Source: Alligator mississippiensis
Lineage: Eukaryota; Chordata; Crocodylia; Alligatoridae
NCBI RefSeq assembly: GCF_030867095.1
Contig: NC_081835.1
Span: 21,212,501 to 21,276,500, forward strand
DNA: 64,000 nucleotides
Direction: 5' to 3'
Shown: in pieces, positions 25,401 to 37,400 of the stretch
Layout: every line of letters begins with the position of its first letter
How positions within the stretch are numbered: position 1 is the stretch's first letter
Position numbers and translations under genes: made by a program
The notes under the pieces: generated by a model
Seen by the model: the letters and a program-made list of their open reading frames with translations, nothing else
Told to the model about the DNA's origin: nothing
Databases searched by the model: none

Positions 25401-28400
25401 AAAATTTAAAAAATCTTTGGTTGAAATGGTTTTGTTCAATGCCAAGCTGATACATAGGTCTGCAAAATTAAAACTCTAACAACTCTATGATTTAATGAAA
25501 TTTCATGAACAATTTTTGGCCTCTTGACAATTATTCAATTACCATAGCTACTTCAGCTTGTATTCATGTAATTAGAAATTTCTTGAAATATAAAATTATC
25601 TGGCAAAGATGAAGAGAAGCAATTTTTTCTATAAAGAGAAGCTATTTTATTAATAACAATATCACCAACACCTTCTAATCTAGAAATCATTTAGATTTAA
25701 TATAGACTTTTCCCATTTATTAACCAACAGCAAAATAATTACTAGAATTAAAGAAACTCTCTGAATAGTGCAATCTTAACCACCCTCTATAACTGCATTT
25801 TAAAACTAAGCTTAAAATGTCTAATGCAAGAAAAAAAGAAGTAGAATAACAATTGTAGGGAGCTAAACTTCCATTGTTTAAATAAAACCATTTTTATAAA
25901 GCATATATTTTTCATAGGCAACTGAACACTAATTACCATCACCTTTTTACCATTGTATTTTTTTTTTACCTCATTCCAGATTTTGTTCCCACACAGTTAT
26001 CAGTAACTGCTTTAATGCTGAAGTATGTCATCACTAAGTTTTCTAAGTAAGATTTGTTTGTTTGCCTCAAACTTTTGAGGGTCAAGGCTGGAATTTTCAA
26101 ATGTCAGGAAAGAGGGGTGCCTGGGTCCCACTGAAAATGACCCTTTTTAAATGTATCTTCATAGATTTCATAGACATTCGGGCTGGAAGGGACCTCGGAA
26201 GATCATCGAGTCCAGCCCCCTGCCCAAGGGGCAGGAAGTCAGCTGGGGTCTTATAAGTTTAATTTTATATCCAGATATGAAAATGATACATATTCACATC
26301 AAATTAAACATTTAAAAATACACTTACCATTGCTTGCAATTTGGAAAACTTCTTTTAAAGTCAGTATCTCTACAAAGAACATATTTATGTCAAAAGGTGA
26401 ATATAAAACACTATAACAACATTATTACATATATCTACAACACTCTAGTTTTATCTTCTTTTAAAGAAGTTCTTCAATTTCTGCTGAAGAGGAAATACTC
26501 TCTGAAACAGCCCCTCCAGAAGAAACTACTGGTCCATAAAAGCTTTAAGCTTTAAGCGTTTTCCCAGATACACAGCTTTTGAAGGCTGTGTCCTTTTCCT
26601 GTGTACAGCGGTAGCAGAGGTATTTCTCCACCAACTGACTGATTCTATTGAGGGACTGAGTCATATAAAATACTGCCATCAGACACAAAGACACTTCTTA
26701 GTGTACTATGTCAAGGGAAAAAGGTTCTTCTCAAAGAATCTGAGAAGTCAGTAACCCAAAGACATCATCTAAAATTCTGTTCAGAGGTCAGCCAAGAAAA
26801 AGAAAAAGCTTCTGGGGCAAAGGTTACAACGAAGTAACGACTAGTGAGAAAAATTATAAAAAGAGAATGGCTTAGAAAAGGTTTTCTTTTTAAGACAGTA
26901 ACTCATAAAACAAACATCTTTGATATCTGCTTATGTTTTTGACCTGTCTTGTCAATTTTAATTAAAAGATCTAAAAGGAAATGTGATCTCCTAGGTATAC
27001 GTGCAGTGCTTAGCACAATGTGTCTCAATCTGGAGTGGGTTTTTTGTGTACTAAGACAACATAAATAAATAATATTCATGTTCACTTTTAAACATTATAA
27101 AGTAATTGTGAACCAGGAGCAGGAAAGCCTTACAGTAAATATTTTAAAGTACAAAAAGATATTTAGTTATTTAGGCTTATCGTAGTCTGCAGAAGAGACA
27201 ACTGAGGGGGGATTTGATAGCAGCCTTTAACTACCTGAAGGGTGGTTACAAAAAGGATGGGGCTAGACAGACTGTTCTCAGTACTGACAGAACCAGGAGC
27301 AATGATCTCAAATTGCAGCAAGGAAAGTTTAGGCTGGATATTAGGAAAACCTCTGTCACTAGGAGGATGGTGAAACACTGGAACAGGTTACCTAGAGAGG
27401 TGGTAGAATCTTCATCCATGGAGGTTTTTAAGGCCTGGCTTGACAAAGCCATGGCTGGAATGATCTAGTTAGGGATGGTCCTGCTTTAAGCAGGGGGTTG
27501 GACTAGATGATGTCCTGAGGTCCCTTCCAACCTTAATTTTCTATGATTTGATGAAAAGAACATAATCTCATTAGTTACTGGGTACAGCATCAGCTAAAGA
27601 TTATAACCTTTCCCGTGGGCAAGTTTTCATCTGTCAGTAAATCATCAAGAGCCATTTTCAAACACCCCTAAATATTCAAGTCTTTAAGAGTTGTGACAGT
27701 GGCACAATTTTTAGATATGAGTAGAGGAATATGGTTGCTTCCCTGTTCCAAAAAATAACTTTGGCATATTTAGTCCCACAATCACTTCTTCCACTAACAA
27801 CCTGCTTTCAGAAACAAGAACATCTTTTCAAATATCCATAGGAAATTTAGCATAGGATGGTTTAGTAACATTTCAATTACATATCAAAATATTTTTATTT
27901 ACTCCATTTTGTCTTTAAGACAATTTTCAACAAAACACTATTACACTTAACAGCCAAAGCAAAATATTCCAAAATAAGCATCTCATACGACTGGAAGAGG
28001 GCTAATGTTGTACCCATCTTGAAGAAAGGAAAGAGGGACAACCCTGCCAACTATAGACTGGCCAGTCTGACTTTGGTTCTGGGAAAAATCTTGAAAAAAA
28101 ATTGTCAAGGAGGCCATCAACCACAACCTTGTAACTGGCAGGGTATTAAGAAACAACCAGTATGGCTTTGTTAAGGGGAGGTCATGCCTAAGAAACCTGG
28201 TATCCCTCTATGACCAGATAACTAACCAACTGGATATGGGACATGTGCTTGACATCATCTACCTAGACTTCAGCAAGGCCTTTGATACTGTCCCTCATGG
28301 GATTCTCCTCAATTAAGCTGGAGGGTACAGGACTAGACCAGTCTACAGTGAGGTGGGTTGGCAACCCTGCTCAAAGGTCGAACCCAACGAGTTCTAACTG

Positions 28401-31400
28401 ATGGGATAGCCTCATCTTGGAGGGTCATCTCAAGTGGTGTCCCTCAAGGATCAGTGTTTGGGCCTGTGCTCTTTAACATCTTTATCAATGACTTGGATGA
28501 GGTAGTGGAAAACACAATGATTAAATCTGAGGACAACACCAAGCTGTGGGGAAATGCAGACACATCTGAGGACAGGGTAAGGATCCAGAATGACCGTGAC
28601 AGGCTGGTCCTATGGGCTGAATGCAATCAGATGAGGTTCAATAGGGGCAAGTGCCAGGTCCTTCATCTGAGTAGGAAGAACCCTCCTCATAACTATATGA
28701 TGAGTGGTGATCCACTGGCTGACACTGCATCTGAAAGGGACCTGGGGGTGACAATTGACCAGACGATGGATGTGAGCCATCTGTGCAATGAAGTTGCCAG
28801 CACGGCAAATAGAACTCTGGCATGCATCAGCCGATTTGCTGCCAATAGATCCAGAGAAGTGCTCCTCCCCGCTCTATTGCCATTGCTGAGGCGACCGCTG
28901 GAGTCCTGTGTCCAGTTCTGGGCACCACATTTCAAGTAGGATGTGGATAAGCTCAAAAGGGTACAGAGAAAGGCCACATGCATGACCAGGAGCTGGGGAA
29001 TAGGCCTTATGAGGAGAGACTCTGGAAACTGGGTTTGTTCAGTATGAGTAAGAGAAGACTGAGAGGTGACTTGATAGCTGCCTACAAGTATGTCAGGGAC
29101 AAACACCAAGATCTAGGGGAGCAACTCTTCAGAAAGGCACCTCTTGGGAGGATGAAGTCCAATGGGCATGTTGCAGAGCACTTAGGTGCCCTGCTCCTAA
29201 GAAGGGAGAAAACTGCTAGGGGAAGAGCCCTACAAGTGAGTAATGAGTCCAGCTGCTGGTTGCTGGGGCAACCAGAGGAGGTCAGCTGACCAGAAGGGGC
29301 AGGGCCTGGCTCCTATATAAAACCCAGGGGCTGAGGCCAGAAAAAGTTCCCTGCCAGCAGTCAAGGAGGAAGGAGTTCTCCGTTAGGGAAGAGAGGAGAA
29401 GCCTGATGAAGGAGCAGCGTCTGACATGGCTGCGAGATGAAGAATCCCCGGGTAGGCTTGAATGTTGTTATGGCCAAGCGGCTTCCATTTAAGTTATAGC
29501 CAGAGGGCTTGTGTTTGTGTTGCTGTTTGTAACCGGTGGTTTGGGTGAGGTTATTAGGGGTTGGAGGAGGCCTCACCGGGGACTCGCAGCAGAGTGTGGG
29601 GACCCAGCGCCAGTGAGGGAGCAGCATTTGGGGAACACAGACCCCAGCCCCAGAGAGGGGCAGTTGAGAAGCCCCAGAGAGGGGGCACTGGTGAGAAGCC
29701 CTAGCGCAGGCATGGTAAGCCCAGAGAAGGGCAGTTGAGGAGCCCGAGAGAGGGGGCATTGCTGAGGAGCCCCAGTGTGGGCATGGTGAGCCCCGGAGAG
29801 AGGGTGGCATTACTGAGGGCGCAGAGAGACAGAGACAGATCGAACAACGTCAGGCACATCTGCGAGGCTTGGGGCGTGGCAAAGAGGTGGTTGGAGCCAC
29901 GCATAGCCCATAAGGTGGGAGTATACAGAATACTCAATACCGGAGGAGACCTAGAGATAACAGGAGAACCGTGGGCAAGCAGACGAAGGGCAGCCTCCCT
30001 ATAAAATATATAAGATCAAAGTTGTGGCGGGCGAGAATTGGAGGGTGGTAATAGGTAACTTGACACAGTAAAGGAGGCAGCAGGGGAGAGCACGGTGACC
30101 CAGGCCGTCCTCCTGTTGCAGGGCACAAGCTAGTTTAGGGAAAATTTAGGCTGGACATAAGGAAAAACTTCTTTTCTGCAAGGATATCTAGAATCTGGAA
30201 CATATCCCAGCAGAGATGGTGCAGTCGGCATCCCTAGAGGTGTTCAAGAGAAGGCTGGACAGGCAACTCATTAAACCCGTTTGAGACCAACTACCTCCTG
30301 CCCGTGGCTTGATTATCTTACAGGTCCCTTCCGGTTCTACTTTTCTATGATTCTATGTTGTCTAGCCAAGGTATTAATACACTACTCATAAAAACCAGGA
30401 ACTTTAGGCATTTGTAGGCTTGGCAGAATTCTATTTTTAGCTTTTAATAATTCTGACAGCTAATATAAACATTTATTTTTAAGCATTTTGATTTTTATCT
30501 ATCACAATTTTCAGGATTGTGCGAAGTTAGGGGTGTTTTTCAATATTTATTAATTTTAAATTTTCAGAACTGTGTGAAGTTAGGCCTGTGGGGGGCAGAC
30601 AATTAATGGTGACGGTATACTGTTAAAAGCTTTATAAAAATCACATCAAAATATATATAAAAAAAAATCTCCATAAATCAATAAATCATACCTGCTCTAA
30701 ATTATTCTATACATATACATTTATCAGAAAAGAGAAAGGCAGGCAGGGATCAGAAGTGGAGGGCACCAGCACTCCCACAGCTCCCTGCAATGGCCACCCT
30801 CAGCGCCGGTGCCCCACCACTGGCTTAGCCAATCTGGCCCAGCCAGGGCCCTTCTGCCACCAGGCTGGAGCCTAGTATACTCTTTGCCCTTTGGGTAGGG
30901 GTTTGTTTGAGTAGCCTGTTATCCAGCCCACTTCACCCACCTATGAAGAAGCAACTAACTGCTTAACTGATGAGTCATTAGGCCACCCATTGTTTTCCTA
31001 TTTAACCCCTCCGCCACTCTTTCATCCACTGTCCAGTAACAAGGTAAGGGTTCCCTGTTACAGTCCCCTTTCTATAAATTTAAATTGTTACTGATGAAAA
31101 TATATTTTCATTGGTCTGCAAGTATGCAGTGAGACCATTTATTGATGATTTATTGATGTTTATTTATCAATAAAAATCAAATCCTGCCAAGCCTAGACAT
31201 TTGCCTACGACCCTTTACTTTACTGGTAGCATGAAGCAAGCTGTCGTACTGATTATGACTTATTTTATCCTTGGGCTCCACGCGAAGAGAAACTGCCAGT
31301 AATTACAAATTATATAGTGGTTTTGCAATGTGGACAAACATCCAGGGGACAACAAATAGCCTGCAAATGACCTGCTAATTATTTTGAAGCTTAGCTAGAA

Positions 31401-34400
31401 ATCAAGATCTGTCTGTGTCACTTAAGATGAAAAGTGAGTGCAAAGCCTGTAACTTAAACAGGTCAATTTGTTTATAGAAAGGAATTCAGGTTTTTGCTGA
31501 AATTATATTAGATTAACTTCTAAACCATGGAAAAAGCATTCTATAGTGACAAAACGTTAACTGTTTATATTAGGAATATAGCTCTCTGTATCTCCCTAAC
31601 TTGTCATATTTAAATAGCCTACTATTGCACTGCAAGAACACTGAGATGAACTACTGCATCTTTCTGAATAACAGCCGCTATTTGATTATTTGATTACCTT
31701 ACCTTTTAGATCCCTTTCTTTAAACTGAGTAATGGGAAACATCATGGCATCAGCTAGTTGAGTTGAAAGTACTGCATGACAAGAGCTGAGCTGTTGGGGG
31801 AAAACCGAAAAACACAAGTATAATTAGTCACTGGAAATGTTAAATTTCAGTTCCTCCTCGCTTTAAAGTGTAACCTTCAAGAACAAAGTTATTTTGATAT
31901 GAAAGAGAAGCAAGGTTTGTTTAGTAATATCTTTTAATGGACCAACTATCTAGTTGGGAGAGATGTCTGACAAGCTTTCAGTACAAAATCCCCTTCTTCA
32001 CATCTGGAAAAAAGGAGCTAGCTAAAGCCAAACAACAGATAAAACAATTACTTTAGTTTAAACTCCATTATGTAAATAAAAATAAACAGGTTTGATAATA
32101 TTTTTTATTGGATCACTATATACAACTGTTGAAAGAAATAGTTAACTGTATTAGTCTGAAGTCATGCAGAAGGCAGGGCCAGGTGACATTTTAGAGACTA
32201 ACTCATACAGAGAAGCATGCATTTTTTATGGTCAACAGCCTACTTCATCAGATGCCATCTGAAGACAATAGAAGAATTTGGCTTGTTCAGCCTATCAAAA
32301 CAACGGCTGAGGGTATTTGATTTTTATCTATAAAACCAAATGAAGTTAACACCAGAATGAAGCTACTAAGCTACACAACTTTATCAGCACAAGAATAAAT
32401 GGGCAGAAACTGGCCATGAATAAATTAGGGCCAGAAGTTAGTAAATCTGTGAAACATAACAGCAAACATTTTCTGGAACAGCCTTCCATTTCAAGTGGAG
32501 GGGCAAAAAGCTTTAAGTGCTTTTAAGACTGAGTTCTATAAACTATGATAGGGATTACAGGTGGTGGTTCATTCAATAGTAGGGAGGGAGACTTGATGAT
32601 CTAGAAGGTGCTTTCCACAGTCCCACCTTCCTCATTTTCCTCACCTTTTCCTTTTTACTGTACTTTAATATTAGTTCATTTACTTGTTCATCTCCTCTTA
32701 GCTTAAATTACAAACTCTTCAGATATTTGAAGATGTTGTCTGGCATGATGCAGTCCCAATCTTGACTCTGTGTGTGTCTCAAATAGACTTCTATTAAGAA
32801 GTTTTTTTCCATCTTCATCTGAAAAGACTGGTGTCAAATTTACCTGCATTTGGTGCTAATAAAATAAGTCTAGTAGCTCCTTGTTCTGTAGAATAAATTT
32901 TGTAGCAGACAGCAACATGAAAGTACAGAATAAGAGAGAGACACTGTTTCTAAATTACGTAAACTGTACTTTGTCACATTGCTTCTATAAGTTCCGGTCA
33001 AACAATTTTAATCTTTATATAAATGGTGTGTACTGTATTTTCTTGCATATAACCTACACCTTCTCCCCAAAACCAGCAATGGAAAACTGGGGTATGCATT
33101 ACAATCAAGGAAAAAGGCTCCCCCTGGATCTGGAAATTAGGCTGGGGGAAGGGGGACCAGAGAGATGTCAGCATTAATTGCCACAGCTCTGGGAACAACA
33201 GCATTCCATGCTGTCACTGATCCCTCCCTCCCCACTGCACTGGATTGGGCGTCATAGGGTTGGACCTGGCATGTATCCTCAGTGCAGAGTGCCAGATTGA
33301 GCCCCTGTGCATGGCCCCCAGCCCCAGAGACTACTTACCCATATTCCAAGATAAGATTATTTTTCCTGCTAGGGGCCTTCCAAAAAATGAGGTGTGTTAT
33401 ATTTGGGGTATGTTATATGCAAGAATACATGATAATTAAAGTAGTAACAGTAATAGAAGTAGCAGTAGCTGTACTATTACTGCTACTACTGTTGTACTAC
33501 TACTAGTATAGATGAATGAAAGAGATTTCTGAATGCTTAAGCTAAAGGAAGCAAATGATAGTTAATTTAGGAATCTGTAGATCAGGGCAAAATGTGGCCC
33601 GTGGGCCAGCTGTGGCCTGCCAGGCCATTCTATCTGGCCCGCGGGGCCCCTCAAAAATTTAGAAAATGAATATTCATCTGCCCCTGGCTGCCCAGCATGT
33701 GGCCCTTGATAGCTTGCCAAAACGCAGTAAGCAGCCCTCCGCCCGAAATAACTTCCCACCCCTGCTGTAGATGGAAAAAAATAAGCTAAATGCAAAAACA
33801 CTTGCCTCATCTATCACTTTTGCAAACTGTTGTAGGGTAGAGCTCATAACTTCATCATCACCCCCTAATGGAAAACGCTATAAAAATAAAAAAGAAAATC
33901 TGTTGGTTATAGCTTTCTTCTGTCATACATACAGCAGTGTTAACAACAGAATATATGTATGCTATGTATGAAAACTAAAACATTGGGAACTTAAGATACC
34001 AGTGCAGATTTAGTACCACTACATGTGTCATTTTACTAACATATTTCTTTTATATGAACATGAATATTTATGAAAACTACAGAAAAGTTTACCTTGTTTT
34101 TTAACCATTAAATCTATCTTTCAAATGTGTTCTAGGGTTCAGAAAAGGTGCAGGTTGGACCTGAGAAAATGAAGATTTTATTCTTTTTCTGCCAAGTCTC
34201 AATTTTATCACAAGCCTCACATTAGATATTAACCTTTAAAGCTGTCGATCTTATCAGGTAATTATATAAGAGTCTTCTATGAAAGTAAATTTCTAGTCTT
34301 GTCTTTTTGGAGTAAAGGTTGAAAAGAACAACCAAAATGTTTACAAAAACTGGAAACATTTAACAAGTCTTAAATGCATTTTTTTTTAAAAAACTGATAC

Positions 34401-37400
34401 TTTTAAATACCATCTCATGATATGGGGCTCTAATAAAATTATGCCGTAATAAAAACTGCTCGGGTAGGTATCTGCTTCTTATTTATGAAAGAACAAAAGT
34501 AACTGATCCTTATAAGTTGAACCTATCTCTAAGCCCATTTTGATTTTTTTCAGACAAAATTATTTTAAATATAATGAAGTAAGAATATGTAAAGCTCTCT
34601 AAATTTCTTTTTTCACTGTTTCCTGTAATATGGACTTTGCTTTTAATACTAGTATTTTCCAAAAAGACATAAATTACACCCATTTCAATATGCACAGTTA
34701 TTGACTTTAATGCTGAATTTAAACTTCAACTCTTTTTATAAAAAAATCAAGCTGATTTAAATTAACCCTGTGCACACAAATACACTCTTACATATACGTA
34801 TATTTCCTGTTGCAAACTAATCACAGCTTTGTTACAATAAACCATACCAGGGCTGTCCAACTCAAAGGCTGCAGGCTCCTGCCTGAGTGCCACTCCCTCC
34901 ATGCACTGACTCTCTGGGTTCCCCTTCCTCCTCTGGCTTCTGTTTCCTGTCCCCACCCTAGACACAGGGAGCCCATGCCTTTGCAGGGCCTGGGATCCCT
35001 GCTATGTGGCTCAACAGGGGACCTCTGTGGTAAGTGGCCCTCATCTGCTCCAAAGCTGGTACAGCCTTGATCCATACTATGCAAGAAAAAGAACTGGAAC
35101 AACAGCCAGGGATTTGGGGGGCCGGGCAAACCCAACACAGGGCCAGGAGTTTCGCTGCTGCAGAGGGAAGGCCTGCCTGACCCCTGTTGCAGGGCCTGGC
35201 ATCTCCCTCCCTCTCTCCCCATGGCAGCAGGATCCAAGTACAGGAGAGGTCTGCAGCCCCAATCCCTGGGGGCAAGGGGAAGCCATGACTTTGCAGTTGG
35301 CAGCACCCCTTAGTAGCTCAGCCAAGCCTGCTGTGCCCCTCCAGAGGCTCCCTGCCAGCAGCCTGGGGCCCATGCAGCATTGGGCGCATGGTGAAGACAT
35401 AAGGGGCTGGCTCTGTTCCTGCCAAAGGTCACTAACTGGTAAACAGTATAAATATAATTGTCGCTTAACTGTTTAATCCTTTTTCATCCCTACTTCAGAC
35501 CACACCATCTCTTCTCTTACCTGGCAACTAAAATTAAAGCTGCCACCTTGCAATAGATCATTAGTTTAGGCTGCCGTCCCTTTAAAATTCTCCAGAGGAC
35601 AAGCATTCACTTAGCCAAAGAACTTTCTAATACTACTGAGGGTGATGGAGCTGAATAGTCTAAAGACTGCTCTGGGAAGCAGAATCACAGCAAGACTAAT
35701 TTACATCCCCCAAAAATGGGGGTACCTTCTACATGGAATAAAATTAAACAGCAGTCAGCTGCTACCAATACACATTTTATCTTGATAAGATTTTACCCAG
35801 ATCAATTTTGCACTGTGCTCTGGGAGAAGAAAAACTTACAAAAGTCCATGCTCTAAACTACTGGAAATGGACACTAATTTATACTATACCTGCTTCTCAT
35901 ATTCCTTCAGAAGTTTTGAAGTCAGATGAGTTGCTGCGCTTAATTCATTCTGGTTAAAAAGAAGGAAAATTGATTACTTCCTAATTTAGCTTTCATATCA
36001 ATGTGCAGAAATTGTAGACAACAAAGGACGGAATTTGAATATGGTTAAATTAGCACTCTCAAAATACACCCGGCCAGATTTTAAAAGGATGTGAGCATCC
36101 ACAATTTGTATTGACGTTTACATGAGTTGTGGAAGGCCTGTATTTCTGGATATCACACCAACAGCACCTACAATGTACTATGTGGAGTTACTAGACCCTC
36201 AGTAATGGGTTTAAAGTCTCCATGCAGAAAACAGTATTCTATACAGTTATTATGATGCAGCTGTTTTAGTTCAAACTAGCAATCATGGTTCCTAAGTATC
36301 AACAGTATCACATATGAAGGGTAAATTTAGAACAAGCTGTGCCACTAAAGTTATATCTACATAGATAGTTAGGGCCAACCTTAAGATTGGCTTGAAGCCC
36401 AAACCACCAAGCATCTTCCCTATAAACCCCTCCACAGAACAGTCTAGTCTGGCCCTGGAAGCTTTTCTGCACTTCTAGATATGAGATCAACCCCATGCCT
36501 TCTTGCCTTGTAGCCCTCTCCCCTCCCACAGTGTTTGGAGCCTGCCTAGGCGGTCAATTAGCATGGTAAACTTAACCTGTCTGCTTACACATTTTATCAA
36601 AGTTATACAGATGGGATCTAAGCAATGATCTACACAAGCATTTTCATAATAGGAAATACCTGCATCCTTTATAATATACTTGAGCATCAAGGGTGCAGAA
36701 ATAAAAAGCAAAACAAGGAAGGCAATAAAATGAGTAGCATAAGAACATGCAGATGGTATGTAGGTTGGTCACAAGAAGAAATACTTATCTACCACACCAC
36801 CGTCAAAATGGAAACAAAAGGAAGCAAATGCAAAACACAGGAAATAATGATAGCAAGAGACAGTAAATACAACAACAGTGAAGGGCATTTATAACTTTAC
36901 ATTACAGCTACAATCTCAATTGGTCATTAAAAAAAAATCACTAGCTGCTACTTCCAACATCGAAGTCCAATCATCTGAACACAAAGTGCTTGATCTAGTA
37001 ACCCATTTTTTTATAGTATATCCCAATCAACTCTTTTTATACAATTAGATCACTGCAGCAAATGATCCAGACAAGTAAAAGCATGATAACATGTGTTACC
37101 TGGCAGCATTGTGTTCTTGGGGAACCCTGGCACAGTACACAGCCTGTCTGACTTGCAAAGAACTCAGCCCTCCCAATAAGAACTGATTAGAGGAAAGACT
37201 TACAAAAGACAATGAAGATGCAATGGGAGACACACCTAAATCCCTCCAGACAAGGGTGACAGGAGTGAAGCAACTCCCTTGGTCTCATGTACATTGGAGA
37301 TGGAACTGGATGACAACTCATTTTCATGGGAGACGGGACAGGAAAGCATCTTCATTAGCATCCAGAATGGAGAACAGAGATTCCAAGATAAGGACTGCAT

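Noticed and set aside
34821-35476. Frames of 156-161 codons near 35 kb
   Set aside because: Composition effect of a GC-rich transposon-like insert in intron 3.
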